Of a stretch of 64,000 nucleotides of DNA, positions 29,727-38,784 are shown in pieces. This stretch comes from Demequina sp. NBRC 110056. GTDB lineage: Bacteria; Actinomycetota; Actinomycetes; Actinomycetales; Demequinaceae. The stretch lies in the NCBI RefSeq assembly GCF_002090155.1, contig NZ_BBRM01000008.1, forward strand, positions 98,878-162,877, given 5' to 3'. Under the pieces are notes generated by a model. That model did not search any database, was not told the DNA's origin, and worked only from the letters and a program-made list of their open reading frames with translations. The position numbers were made by a program, and so were the translations under genes. Positions within the stretch are counted from its first letter, which is position 1. Each line of letters opens with the position of its first letter.

Positions 29727-30616
29727 CCCTTCAGGGCGCCGGACATGAACCCGCGCACGTAGTGGCGTTGGAGGATCAGGAACAGGAGGATGCACGGCAG
29801 CGCGAGGATCACCACGCCGGCCTCGGTGGCGCCGTAGTCGACGATTCCCTGCACCTGCACCCGGAGGTTGGCGACGGCGAGCGGCAGCGTCATCCGGTTG
29901 GTGTCGGTGATGAGGATCAGCGGGGCGATGAAGTCGTTCCACGCGGTGAGGAACGCGAAGAGGCCCACGGTGATGAGCCCGGGCTTGACCGCGGGCACCA
30001 GCACCCGCCACAGCACGCTCCACGAGTTGCAGCCGTCGACCCGAGCCGCCTCGTCGAGCGCTCGGGGCACCGACTCGAACGAGATGCGCATCATGAACAG
30101 CGAGAACGGGAGCTGGAACATCGTGAGGACCAGGGAGACGCCGACGAGGGAGTTCGCGAGGCCCACCTGGTTGAGGAGCACGTACAGGGGGATCAGCAGG
30201 GTCGCGTACGGCACCATGAGGATCGCGAGCGTCGCGAGGAACAGCACGTTCTTGCCGGGGAAGTCGAAGCGCGCGAAGGCGTAGCCGCCCAGCAGCGAGA
30301 TCGCCACGGTCAGCAGCACGGTCAGCAGCGACATGAACGCCGAGTTGGCAAGGTACTGCCAGATGCCGGCCTGGTAGTTCGCGAGCGTCACGTAGTTGCC
30401 GACGCCCCAGCCTTCAGCCTGGGCGGTGCCGGGCTGCGGCGAGAAGGAGGCCACGCCGGTCCACAGCAGCGGGTAGATGAAGATGAGCGCGAGGGCGCCG
30501 GTGAACACCCAGAACGGCATGCGCTGAGCGAGGGCGCGCGGCGCGCGGCGGCGGACCTGGCCGGCGGGGTGGAGCTCGGACGCGTCGGTGCCGGAGCGCT
30601 CGGAGATCGCAGTCAT
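29723..30616 (-). CDS. CUT1 ABC sugar permease, MalG type
   Basis: A 297-residue inner-membrane permease with six spans. The EAA loop 'DEAARVDGCNSWSVLWRVLVP' region (in part 'EAARVDGCNSWSVLW') is the contact site for the ATPase. The start at 30616 has GGAG upstream and follows the partner permease by 5 bp. No ATPase gene is in the operon, so a shared MsmK/UgpC-type ATPase must be encoded elsewhere. Works with the 30622-31533 permease and the 31621-32934 binding protein. Confidence 0.92.
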   Translation of the reverse strand: MTAISERSGTDASELHPAGQVRRRAPRALAQRMPFWVFTGALALIFIYPLLWTGVASFSPQPGTAQAEGWGVGNYVTLANYQAGIWQYLANSAFMSLLTVLLTVAISLLGGYAFARFDFPGKNVLFLATLAILMVPYATLLIPLYVLLNQVGLANSLVGVSLVLTMFQLPFSLFMMRISFESVPRALDEAARVDGCNSWSVLWRVLVPAVKPGLITVGLFAFLTAWNDFIAPLILITDTNRMTLPLAVANLRVQVQGIVDYGATEAGVVILALPCILLFLILQRHYVRGFMSGALKG

Positions 30617-30621
30617 GGCTC

Positions 30622-31533
30622 TCACTCCTCGTCGGGGCTGCGGAACGCACGCAGCTGGAAGATGTTGATGACGATCAGCGCACCCAGGACGATGATGGAC
30701 AGCGCTGCGGCCATGCCGAGGTCGTTCTGTCCCTGGAAGGCCATGTTGTAGATGAGCTGGACGACGGTGATGGTGCTGTTGTCGGGGCCGCCCTTGGTGA
30801 GGATGTAGAACTGCTCGAACGCGAGCAGCGAGCCGGTGACGCACAGCACCACCGTGAGTGCGAACGTCGGCCGTAGCAGCGGCAGGGTGACACGGCGGAA
30901 GATCTGCCAGCGGCTGGCGCCGTCGATGCGCGCGGCCTCGTACACCTCGTCCGGGATGCCTTGGAGGCCCACGAGCATGAGCAGCATGTAGAAGCCCGCG
31001 TAGCGCCACACGATGAGGAAGACCGTCGACCACAGCGCTCCGGTGGGCGTGCCGAGGAACGTGATCCCGGTGCGCTCCATGAAGTCGGCGAACGGTCCCG
31101 CCGACGGCGAGTAGAGCACGTAGAACAGCAGCGAAGCGGAGGCGAGGCCCAGGGCGGACGGGATGAGGAACGAAGACCGCAGGAAGCCCTTCCAGCGCGT
31201 CGACTCCTGGACGAGCATCGCGAGGCCGAGCCCGAGGCCGATCAGCAGGACCGTCGCGGCGACCGTGTACTTGAGCGTGAAGATCACGGAGTCGACGAAG
31301 AAGCGGTTGTCGATGGCGTTGACGTAGTTGTCCGGGAAGTTCACTCCCTGGTTCCCGCCCAGGAGCGGCCAGTCGGAGACCGACATCTGGAGCACGAGGC
31401 CCAGCGGGAGGATGAACAGGACGATGACGAACACGGCGAGCGGAGACGCGTACAGCCAACCGGTCAGTGCGGACCGGCGGCGGCTCGACATGGTCGAGCG
31501 GCGCCTCTCGCGCGCGGCGGTGGCGAAGGCCAT
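30622..31533 (-). CDS. CUT1 ABC sugar permease, MalF type
   Basis: A 303-residue permease with six spans and EAA loop 'YEAARIDGASRWQIFRRVTL'. The N-terminus is basic and cytoplasmic. It is the first permease of the pair; the gap of 87 bp to the binding-protein gene contains a stable hairpin. The transporter likely imports arabinosides for the co-transcribed GH127 enzyme. Confidence 0.92.
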   Translation of the reverse strand: MAFATAARERRRSTMSSRRRSALTGWLYASPLAVFVIVLFILPLGLVLQMSVSDWPLLGGNQGVNFPDNYVNAIDNRFFVDSVIFTLKYTVAATVLLIGLGLGLAMLVQESTRWKGFLRSSFLIPSALGLASASLLFYVLYSPSAGPFADFMERTGITFLGTPTGALWSTVFLIVWRYAGFYMLLMLVGLQGIPDEVYEAARIDGASRWQIFRRVTLPLLRPTFALTVVLCVTGSLLAFEQFYILTKGGPDNSTITVVQLIYNMAFQGQNDLGMAAALSIIVLGALIVINIFQLRAFRSPDEE

Positions 31534-31572
31534 GGCGCGAGACCTCTCAGGGGAAGGGGTGGGGGCGGGGGT

Positions 31573-31614
31573 CCCCGTCGGCGGCCGAGAGTGACGTGGC
31601 GGCCGCCGACGGGG
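31573..31614. terminator. Intra-operon hairpin after the binding-protein gene
   Basis: Perfect 15-nt arms CCCCGTCGGCGGCCG (31573-31587) and CGGCCGCCGACGGGG (31600-31614) with a 12-nt loop. On the leftward transcript it sits between the substrate-binding-protein stop and the first permease. It probably stabilises the upstream message and lowers permease expression. The second arabinan transporter has the same layout at 40209-40242. Confidence 0.75.
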
Positions 31615-31620
31615 CGTCCG

Positions 31621-32934
31621 TCACTGGGACAGGACGTCGGTGATGGCGTCGTTGTCGGCGTCCACCGTGCCGGTGTCGTTCAGCACCGCGTTGCGCACCA
31701 GCTCCAGCCAGGGGCTCGTCGGCGCGTTGAACGCCTGCTGGAAGTTGATCGCGACTGGGGTGTCACCGTTGCCGGCCACCTCGTTGATCGTGACCAGGCG
31801 CGGGTCGGTGGCCGCGTACTCGTTGTTGGCGAAGTCGGAACGCGAGACCACGTCGTTGTTCTTCGCGAGCACCTCGACCTGTGCCTCCTCGGACATGAGC
31901 CAGGTGAGGAAGTTCCACGCCTGGTCAGCGTTCTCCGAGTCCTTGGAGATGCCGATGCCGTCGCCGCCGACGAACGTCGACGCGCCGCCCTCGGGTCCGG
32001 GGATCCCGGCGACGCCGGCGTCGAAGGGAGTCGACGACAGCAGGGTCGCGGGGTAGAACATCAGGCCGATGTTGCCCTCGGTGAACTGCTGGGTCCACGT
32101 CGCCCCGGTCTCGTCCTGCGACGCGGGGAGCACGGCGCCCGAGGCCCAGAGGTCCTGCCACGTGGCGTAGACGTCCTTGGCGGTGTCCGATGCGAGCAGC
32201 GACTCCATGCCGTCGTCGCTCAGGACCTCCTCGCCGTCGGCCCAGATCGACGGGAACCATGTGAAGACGAGGCAGCCGCCGCAGTTGAGGCCGGTCGCGG
32301 TGCCGTACACGCCGTCCTTGCCGAGGTCCTGGATCGCCTTGGCGGCATCGGCGTATTCGGCGAGGTTCGCAGGGGCGACCTCGGGGTCGAGCCCGGCCTC
32401 CTCGAAGAGCTCCTTGTTCCAGAACAGCATCGACAGGTCGAGCACGAAGGGCAGCACGTACTCGGAGCCCTCGTACGTTCCCGCGGACAGGTGGCCCTTG
32501 TTGATCTCGTCCTTGTACGGCAGCGCGTCGATGCTCGTCGAGATGTCCTGGAACAGGCCCTGCTGCACCCAGTTCGGGACGTAGACGATGTCGGCGGCGA
32601 ACAGGTCCGGCAGACCGTCCGAACCCGCCGCGGCGCCGACCTTCGCCACGTAGTCGTCGTTGGGGACGACCGTCAGCTCGACCTGGTTCTCGTGGCTCGC
32701 GTTGTACGCCTCGACGAGCAGGTTCGCCTGCTTCTCCATGGGCGCGCGGGTCCACAGGGTCAGGGTGGTGCCGTCGTCGACGCCTTCGGCCGAGATCTCG
32801 GGCGCTTCGCCGGCGCTGCCGCCCGGCTCGGAGTCGTCGCCGCTGCTGGAGCAGGCGGCAAGCGAGACGATCGCGATGGTGGCGGCGGCGAGTCCCGCTG
32901 CGACCTTGCGTGGCCTCCTGAGGATGCTGGTCAT
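31621..32934 (-). CDS. ABC sugar-binding lipoprotein
   Basis: A 437-residue family-1 solute-binding protein with signal peptide and lipobox 'VSLAACSSSG' (Cys at about residue 28), followed by an acidic Gly/Ser linker. The mature part has the usual two-lobe pattern ('LTLWTRAPMEKQANLLVEAY', 'FVGGDGIGISKDSENADQA'). GGAGAG precedes ATG 32934. It leads the leftward operon SBP, MalF-type, MalG-type, GH127, divergent from the LacI gene. Substrate is inferred to be a beta-arabinofuranoside or a related oligosaccharide. Confidence 0.9.
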   Translation of the reverse strand: MTSILRRPRKVAAGLAAATIAIVSLAACSSSGDDSEPGGSAGEAPEISAEGVDDGTTLTLWTRAPMEKQANLLVEAYNASHENQVELTVVPNDDYVAKVGAAAGSDGLPDLFAADIVYVPNWVQQGLFQDISTSIDALPYKDEINKGHLSAGTYEGSEYVLPFVLDLSMLFWNKELFEEAGLDPEVAPANLAEYADAAKAIQDLGKDGVYGTATGLNCGGCLVFTWFPSIWADGEEVLSDDGMESLLASDTAKDVYATWQDLWASGAVLPASQDETGATWTQQFTEGNIGLMFYPATLLSSTPFDAGVAGIPGPEGGASTFVGGDGIGISKDSENADQAWNFLTWLMSEEAQVEVLAKNNDVVSRSDFANNEYAATDPRLVTINEVAGNGDTPVAINFQQAFNAPTSPWLELVRNAVLNDTGTVDADNDAITDVLSQ

Positions 32935-33086
32935 GCTCTCTCCTAGTGCTCGTCGTTGAGCGGGCGTGTGCCCGGGGCCGGCCGAGGCCAGCCATGCCGG
33001 ACGTCGCTGCCCGACAGAGGTCGTGGTCGCCGCCTTGCGAAAGCGACCGAAAACCCTTTCGGGACTGTAGCACGTTAACATTTGCC

Positions 33087-33110
33087 TGTCACAGGTCATC
33101 ACCTGTTACA
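33087..33110. promoter_or_regulatory. LacI-type operator between divergent genes
   Basis: TGTCACAGGTCATCACCTGTTACA: arms TGTCACAGGT/ACCTGTTACA match at 9 of 10 positions around CATC. It lies 29 bp before the LacI gene and 152 bp before the binding-protein gene. A shorter CCGAAA/TTTCGG repeat lies just to its left. It differs clearly from the operator of the second LacI regulator. Confidence 0.65.
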
Positions 33111-33139
33111 TTCCGATAACGGTTGCGGGAGGAGACGGA

Positions 33140-34165
33140 GTGCCACGAACGCACGGCGCGGGGCGCGTCACGACGCTCAGCGAGGTGGCCGAGGCTGCCG
33201 GGGTGTCGCTGTCGACAGCCTCGAAGGCGCTCAACGGGAGGGCGCAGGTCGCTCCCGCCACCCGGGCGCGCGTGCAGGCCGCCGCCGACCGCCTGTCGTT
33301 CACGCCGAACGCCCTCGCGCGCAGCCTGCTCGAAGGCAAGACCGGGACTGTGGGCCTGCTCACGAGCGACCTCGAGGGGCGCTTCGTGCTGCCCATCCTC
33401 ATGGGAGCCGAGGACGCCTTCGGCGCCGGCCAGGTCAACGTGTTCCTGTGCGACGCTCGCGGCGACGCGATCCGCGAGCAGCACCACCTGAAGGCGCTCC
33501 TCAACCGCCGCGTCGACGGGATCATCGTCGTCGGCCGGCAGACGGATCCTCGTCCGTCACTCGGTCAGGACCTCTCCGTCCCGGTCGTGTACGCCTACGC
33601 ACCCTCGGACGACCCCGACGACGTGTCGTTCACGCCTGACAACGTCGTGGGAGGCCGCATCGTGACGCAGCACCTGCTCGACTGCGGCCGGACGCGCATC
33701 GCCCACATCTCCGGCGATCCCTCCTACGCGGCCGCGACCGATCGTGTCGAGGGCTCTCAGGCCGCACTCGCCGATGCGGGGCTCGCACCGCTCGGCGCTC
33801 CCCTGTTCGGCGCGTGGAGCGAGCAGTGGGGTCGGGACGCCGCCGCGCAGGTGTTCGCCCGCCACCCCGACGTCGACGGCATCGTCTGCGGCTCGGACCA
33901 GATCGCTCGCGGAGTCCTCGAGACCGCTCGCGACCTCGGTCGCTCGGTCCCCGAGGATGTCGCGGTGGTCGGCTACGACGACTGGCAGGTGCTCTCCACC
34001 AACTCCCGCCCCGAGCTGACGAGCGTCGACGCGAACCTCCAAGAGCTCGGGCGAACGGCTGCCCGTGCGATCTTCGCGGCCATCGACGGCGACCCCGCTC
34101 CGGCCGGAGTGGAACGGCTGCCCGTGAAGCTGGTCATCCGGGGGTCGACCATCGCGCGCAGGTGA
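33140..34165 (+). CDS. LacI-family transcriptional regulator (unit 1)
   Basis: A 341-residue repressor with helix-turn-helix and hinge ('TLSEVAEAAGVSLSTASKAL', 'SFTPNALARSL') and a periplasmic-binding-like effector domain. GTG 33140 is preceded by GGAGGAGACGGA. It is divergent from the SBP-permease-GH127 operon, with a palindrome between, so it is the likely arabinoside-responsive repressor of that operon and of itself. Confidence 0.9.
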   Translation: MPRTHGAGRVTTLSEVAEAAGVSLSTASKALNGRAQVAPATRARVQAAADRLSFTPNALARSLLEGKTGTVGLLTSDLEGRFVLPILMGAEDAFGAGQVNVFLCDARGDAIREQHHLKALLNRRVDGIIVVGRQTDPRPSLGQDLSVPVVYAYAPSDDPDDVSFTPDNVVGGRIVTQHLLDCGRTRIAHISGDPSYAAATDRVEGSQAALADAGLAPLGAPLFGAWSEQWGRDAAAQVFARHPDVDGIVCGSDQIARGVLETARDLGRSVPEDVAVVGYDDWQVLSTNSRPELTSVDANLQELGRTAARAIFAAIDGDPAPAGVERLPVKLVIRGSTIARR

Positions 34166-34175
34166 CGGTCCCCGA

Positions 34176-34364
34176 GGACCCAGCGGGCGCATCGGCGCTG
34201 CCCAGGCGCGTCCCCGCCGACAGTCTCGAACATCTGCGATCCGACACGCCGAGTTCGGGGCGCGTGCGCGCTCAACGGCGCGGCGTGTCGCTTCCTCGAC
34301 GTTCGGAACTGTCGGGTGGACGGCGTGGACTCCCGGGCCGCCGGAGGGCCGATGCGCGGGCTGG
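34176..34364. repeat. Long intergenic inverted-repeat element, copy 2 (junction of the two sugar units)
   Basis: Begins GGACCCAGCGGGCGCATCGG, ends GGAGGGCCGATGCGCGGGC. The inner arms CCGACAGTCTCGAACATC (34217-34234) and GACGTTCGGAACTGTCGG (34298-34315) are complementary apart from a few bases. It aligns with copy 1 along nearly its whole length and separates the convergent LacI and GH43 genes. Confidence 0.88.
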
Positions 34365-34384
34365 CTTCCCAGCCCGCGCCCGCC

Positions 34385-35482
34385 TCAGCTGTCCTCGAGC
34401 TCCTCGGCGGTCCAGGCCACGGGCCAGCCGTCCTCCGTCCACGCGAGGTCGCGGATGTCGAGGCGGAACTCCCCGCCCAGGCTCGCGTCGTAGAAGTGCA
34501 GCCCCAGGTAGCCATGGGAGAGCGACTGCCCGCCCGGTCCGACCATGTCCCCGCGCGAGCTGAGCACCACGTCGCCGCCGTTGTAGCGCATGTCGTTGCC
34601 GAGGCTGTCGAGGTAGGGGCCGGTCACGGACTCGGAGCGGCCCACGGCGATCGAGTACGTCGAGTCGAGGCCCGAGCAGCACTTGTCGCGCGAGACGAAC
34701 AGGTAGTACCAGCCGTCGCGCTCGAAGACGTACGGCGCCTCGATCGCGTTGAGCGAGTCGTTGCGCGTGGCGAGGGAGATGGGCTCGGTGCCCGCCGCGG
34801 CCTTGCCTGACGGCCACTCGAGCTCGACCATCTGGATCCCGCCCCAGAAGGACCCGAAGGCCATCCATGGCGTGCCGTCCTCGTCCTCGACGATGCCGGC
34901 GTCGATCGCGTTGTAGTTGGTCTCGCCGGGCGTCGAGCGCCACACCTCGCCCTGGTCGGTCCACCCGTACGCCGGGTCGTCGACGTCGAGGGTGGGCGAG
35001 GTCATGAGCCCGATGAGCGAGCGGTTCGAGCCGAACGTGGACGCCGAGTAGTACAGGTACCAGGTGCCGTCGTGCTCGTAGAGCTCGGGCGCCCAGAAGT
35101 TCTGCACGCCGGGCACCTCCTCGTAGACCCACTCGGGGCGGGTCTGGGCGTCCCATGCGGTGCCGACCATCTCCCACGTCTCGCCGGCGTCGGACGAGCG
35201 CCTGATCTGCGGGGCGCCGAGGCCCACCCGTACGTCGCCGGTCGAGTAGACGTACCAGTCCTCGCCCTCGTCGCCCACGACGAGCGCAGGGTCGTGGGTG
35301 CGGATGTCGCCGGTGACGCCGATGCGGGTGGCGGCGGCCTCACCGCCGTCCCAGGGGGACCACCACACCAGCCCCGCCCCGACCGCGACCAGGCCCAGGC
35401 CCGCCGCCGCGAGGCCGAGCCAGCGGCCCGCGTGCGAGCCAGCGTGCGCATCGGCGCCATTCGTGGTGCTGTCCTCCGTCAT
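34385..35482 (-). CDS. Membrane-anchored GH43 endo-arabinanase-like enzyme
   Basis: A 365-residue five-bladed propeller hydrolase held by one N-terminal membrane helix (about residues 22-40), so it acts outside the cell. The GH43 acidic triad is visible: base in 'IRTHDPALVVG', pKa modulator in 'NYNAIDAGIVEDED', acid in 'LNAIEAPYVFERD'. The pattern resembles the GH43 subfamily of endo-alpha-1,5-L-arabinanases. ATG 35482 has GAGG six bases upstream; ATG 35506, which overlaps the GH51 stop as TGATG, is the alternative. It is last in the leftward GH27-GH51-GH43 operon and would generate short arabinan fragments for import. Confidence 0.85.
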   Translation of the reverse strand: MTEDSTTNGADAHAGSHAGRWLGLAAAGLGLVAVGAGLVWWSPWDGGEAAATRIGVTGDIRTHDPALVVGDEGEDWYVYSTGDVRVGLGAPQIRRSSDAGETWEMVGTAWDAQTRPEWVYEEVPGVQNFWAPELYEHDGTWYLYYSASTFGSNRSLIGLMTSPTLDVDDPAYGWTDQGEVWRSTPGETNYNAIDAGIVEDEDGTPWMAFGSFWGGIQMVELEWPSGKAAAGTEPISLATRNDSLNAIEAPYVFERDGWYYLFVSRDKCCSGLDSTYSIAVGRSESVTGPYLDSLGNDMRYNGGDVVLSSRGDMVGPGGQSLSHGYLGLHFYDASLGGEFRLDIRDLAWTEDGWPVAWTAEELEDS

Positions 35483-35505
35483 CGTGACCTCATCCTCGCG
35501 CGCCA

Positions 35506-37014
35506 TCAGCGTCCCAGCCGCACGACGTTCCACGACACCGGCGGCAGAGCGGCGGTCAGCGTGCCGTCGGCGACGGCGGCTGAGGCGTTGGCCACGGGCG
35601 CGACCGACGCGTCATCGTCTGCCGTCGCCGTCCACGTGTGGTCCGGGTTGGACAGGCTGGTCGCGGCAAGGACGCGAAGCCCGGGGAAACCGCGGAGGTC
35701 GACCGAGAGGCCGAGCTCCTCGTCGAGCGAGCGGTTGACGGCGAACACGACGACCTCGCCGGTCTCCTCGTCGTGCGTGGCGACGGCGTCGAGGACGGGC
35801 ACGGCGCCGAAGCGCTCGGTCTCGTAGGTGGGCGAGCTCGCCTCGACGCGCAGCACCTCGCCCTTGGCGAGCTGCGAGGCCTGGGCGAAGGGGTGGAAGG
35901 TCGTCTGGCGCCAGGACCGACCACCCGGCTCGGTCATGATGGGCGCGATGACGTTGACGAGCTGGGCGAGCGATGCCGCGTGCACGCGGTCGGTGTGGCG
36001 CAGCAGCGAGATCAGCAGGTTGCCGACGACGACGGCGTCCGCGACGTTGTAGTGGTCCTCGAGCAGCACCGGGGCCACGGGCCAGTCGTCGCCCGACGGC
36101 GGCTTGGATTCGGCCCGCCGCTGGTACCAGACGTTCCACTCGTCGAACGAAATGTTGATGCGCTTGGCGGACTTGTGCGCCGCGCGGACCTGGTCCGCCG
36201 CCGCGACCACGGAGCCGATGAAGTGGTCCATGTCGACCGCCGAGGCGAGGAAGCTCGTGAGGTCGCCCTCGTCCTCGTAGTAGTACGCGTGGGCCGAGAT
36301 GAGGTCGACCTGGTCGTAGGTGTGGTCGAGCACGGTGCGCTCCCACGCGCCGAACGTCGGCATCGCGGACGAGGACGAGCCGCACGCGACCAGCTCGAGG
36401 TCCGGGTCGATCATGCGCATCGCGCTCGCGGTCCGCGCCGCCAGGCGGCCGTACTCGTCCGCGGTGCGGGCGCCGATCTGCCACGGCCCGTCCATCTCGT
36501 TGCCCAGGCACCACATGGAGATCCGGTAGGGGTCCTGCGCGCCGTTGGCGCGGCGCCGGTCGGACCAATGCGTGCCGCCGGGGACGTTGCAGTACTCGAG
36601 GAGGTCGAGCGCCTCCTGGATGCCGCGGGTGCCGAGGTTCACGGCCATCATCGGCTCGACCCCCGCCTTCGCGGACCAGCGCATGAACTCGTCGACGCCC
36701 ACCGTGTTCGGGTCGGTGGAGTGCCAGGCGAGGTCGAGCCGGCGCGGACGGTCGGCGACGGGCCCGATGCCGTCCTCCCACCGGTAGCCCGACACGAAGT
36801 TGCCGCCCGGGTAGCGCACCGTCGAGACGCCGAGCTCGCGGGTGAGCTCGATGACGTCGGTGCGGAAGCCGTCCTCGTCGGCGGTGGACGCCGACGGGTC
36901 GTGGATGCCGGTGTAGACGCAGCGGCCGAGGTGCTCGACGAACGAGCCGAACGTGCGCCGGCGCACCGGCCCGACGCGGAACGCGGGATCGAGGGTGAGG
37001 GAGGCGTGGATCAT
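35506..37014 (-). CDS. abfA: GH51 alpha-L-arabinofuranosidase
   Basis: A 502-residue intracellular exo-enzyme releasing L-arabinose from arabino-oligosaccharides. 'VRYPGGNFVSGYRWEDGIG' is the family hallmark; the acid/base glutamate is in 'WCLGNEMDGPWQIG' and the nucleophile in 'ISFDEWNVWYQRR'. A C-terminal beta domain follows. No signal peptide, so it works after uptake. ATG 37014 overlaps the GH27 stop (ATGA). Middle gene of the operon. Confidence 0.93.
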   Translation of the reverse strand: MIHASLTLDPAFRVGPVRRRTFGSFVEHLGRCVYTGIHDPSASTADEDGFRTDVIELTRELGVSTVRYPGGNFVSGYRWEDGIGPVADRPRRLDLAWHSTDPNTVGVDEFMRWSAKAGVEPMMAVNLGTRGIQEALDLLEYCNVPGGTHWSDRRRANGAQDPYRISMWCLGNEMDGPWQIGARTADEYGRLAARTASAMRMIDPDLELVACGSSSSAMPTFGAWERTVLDHTYDQVDLISAHAYYYEDEGDLTSFLASAVDMDHFIGSVVAAADQVRAAHKSAKRINISFDEWNVWYQRRAESKPPSGDDWPVAPVLLEDHYNVADAVVVGNLLISLLRHTDRVHAASLAQLVNVIAPIMTEPGGRSWRQTTFHPFAQASQLAKGEVLRVEASSPTYETERFGAVPVLDAVATHDEETGEVVVFAVNRSLDEELGLSVDLRGFPGLRVLAATSLSNPDHTWTATADDDASVAPVANASAAVADGTLTAALPPVSWNVVRLGR

Positions 37015-38357
37015 CGGTGGTCCTTCGGTGGGGTGGCGGTGGTGCCTGCGGCGGCGGGAGTGGAGGGTGTGGTCGTGTCGACGTCGAGCGCGACCCACGC
37101 GACCCCGTGAGGCGGGATCTGGGCGGCGAGAACGCCGTCGGCGGCCGCGGTGCTCTGGCCTGGCCAGAGATCGGTGCGGGCGGCCGCGCGCACGCCGGTG
37201 CCGAGGACCGACGCGAGCTCGACCCGCGCCTCGTGGCTCGCGTCGCCGGTCCAGAACACGGCCGCGTAGACGCGTCCCGGGTGGTCCGTGGCGCGTGCCG
37301 ACCACACGATGAGCTCGCCGCCGTCGAGCGGCTCGCGCAGCAGCTCCCGGTTGTCCTCGCTGTGCGCGAGCACGGCCGCGAGATGCGGGTTCGTCAGGCG
37401 CTCGAGGGTGTCCTCGTCGGTGGACGGCAGGTCGCCGCCGAGCATGAGCGGCGAGCGGCCCATCACCCACAACGAGAGCAGCGTGCGCTGCTCGTCGGGC
37501 GTCAGGCGCGAGTCGCGCGGCTCGCCGCGCTCGGCACGGATGCCGATGCGCCCCAGCGGCAGCATGTCGGCGTCGGCCCAGCCGCCCGCCTGCTGGAAGG
37601 GCGCCCAGCGCGCGAGCCGCGCGAACTGGGCCGCGACGTCCTCCCAGCGGTCCCACAGGTCGTCCGAGATGCGCCACATCTGGGCGTGCTCCCGCAGGTG
37701 CGGCAGGTGCTCCGTGGACAGGTGGGTACCCGGCGACAGGGACAGGGTGATGTCGCGGCCGCTGCGCTCGATGGCGCGCGCGTACGCCGCGATCTCGCGC
37801 TCGAAGTAGGGCGCCTGCATGTCGTCGGCCTTGATGAAGTCCACGCCCCACGCCGCGAACTGCGCCACCTGGGAGTCGTAGTACGCCTGCGCGCCCGGAT
37901 GGTCGTGGTCGAGCCCGTAGTTGTCGGGGTTCCAGGCGCAGACGTGGTCGAGGTCGGCGACGTCGCGCGCCGTGAAGTCCGTGCCGAGGATGGGGAGGTC
38001 GCGCTCGACCGCGAGGCGGGAGATGCCGCGCATGACGTGCAGCCCGAACCTGAGCCCGAGCGCGTGGACCGCCTCGGCGAGCGGGCCGAACCCGTTGCCT
38101 CCAGCGGCGCTCGGGAATCGGCTGGGCGCCGGCAGCTGCCGGCCGTGGTCGTCGAGCTCGAGCGGCGCGTCTGCGTTGTAGCCGTGGGACCGCGCGGTCG
38201 GGTCGTACCAGGCGATGTCCACCACGATCGTGTCCCAGCCGTGGGGCAGGAGGCGCTCGGCCATGACCGCAGCGTTGGCCATCACCTCCGCCTCGGTCAC
38301 GGTGGTGCCGTAGCAGTCCCAGCTGTTCCACCCCATCGGGGGAGTGAGAGCGCGCAT
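37011..38357 (-). CDS. GH27 enzyme, probable beta-L-arabinopyranosidase
   Basis: A 448-residue GH27 (beta/alpha)8 enzyme with 'PPMGWNSWDCYG' at the start. The likely nucleophile is Asp178 in 'WGVDFIKADDM' and the acid/base Asp233 in 'WRISDDLWDRW'. In alpha-galactosidases the second Asp of the 'DDxW' segment contacts the C6 hydroxyl of galactose; here the segment is D47-I48-A-W. The characterised Streptomyces GH27 beta-L-arabinopyranosidase has Ile at this place. The arabinan neighbours fit. No signal peptide; first gene of the operon, AAGGAGG upstream. Alpha-galactosidase remains possible. Confidence 0.82.
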   Translation of the reverse strand: MRALTPPMGWNSWDCYGTTVTEAEVMANAAVMAERLLPHGWDTIVVDIAWYDPTARSHGYNADAPLELDDHGRQLPAPSRFPSAAGGNGFGPLAEAVHALGLRFGLHVMRGISRLAVERDLPILGTDFTARDVADLDHVCAWNPDNYGLDHDHPGAQAYYDSQVAQFAAWGVDFIKADDMQAPYFEREIAAYARAIERSGRDITLSLSPGTHLSTEHLPHLREHAQMWRISDDLWDRWEDVAAQFARLARWAPFQQAGGWADADMLPLGRIGIRAERGEPRDSRLTPDEQRTLLSLWVMGRSPLMLGGDLPSTDEDTLERLTNPHLAAVLAHSEDNRELLREPLDGGELIVWSARATDHPGRVYAAVFWTGDASHEARVELASVLGTGVRAAARTDLWPGQSTAAADGVLAAQIPPHGVAWVALDVDTTTPSTPAAAGTTATPPKDHR

Positions 38358-38401
38358 CGTCGAGCAGCCTCCTTCGCCGCATCGTCTCAGGCGGCGTTGT
38401 C

Positions 38402-38413
38402 TACAACGTTGTA
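38402..38413. promoter_or_regulatory. Operator of second LacI regulator, site 1
   Basis: TACAACGTTGTA is a perfect 12-bp palindrome 45 bp upstream of the GH27 operon. Variants lie before the divergent binding-protein gene (38636-38651) and before GH127 (47392-47407). The remainder of the 427-bp gap 38358-38784 holds the two divergent promoters; I see no gene in it. Confidence 0.75.
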
Positions 38414-38635
38414 ACGAAATGGTGCCGAGTTGAGGGGCATTTCGTCAACTTTCGCGCAATCCTGGCGGCGCGTTGGCACGCACGGTCGCCCGGCGGCTGA
38501 GCGCGACGCGCGGGGGCGGAAGCCCAGGAACTGAGCCGCGAGAGAACAAAATACCTGATAGATGGGCAATGATACGCACCGTCACCGTTTTGTGACCGTT
38601 CTCGACTTGACCGTCCCGAGAGATCTGTGTCACAG

Positions 38636-38651
38636 TTCCATCGTTGTAAAG
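38636..38651. promoter_or_regulatory. Operator of second LacI regulator, site 2
   Basis: TTCCATCGTTGTAAAG; its complement CTTTACAACGATGGAA aligns with TTTRCAACGWTGTAAA at 13 or more positions. It lies 134 bp before the binding-protein gene of the second arabinan transporter. Confidence 0.6.
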
Positions 38652-38784
38652 AGGTTGGCGCCGGGTCAACCTCACGAGCCTGGGGTCAAGGAAGACCAGA
38701 CTGGGAGGCGGACCGCGAGAGCGGGCCCGCGGAGCGGTCAGAGACTGGACCTCACTCATCAACGATGATCAGAGAGGCAGGCAG

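Noticed and set aside
30961..32946. A 661-codon plus-strand frame across the sugar permease and binding-protein genes
   Set aside because: Antisense shadow rich in Arg/Gly/Glu; the minus-strand frames encode clear ABC components with matching starts and overlaps.
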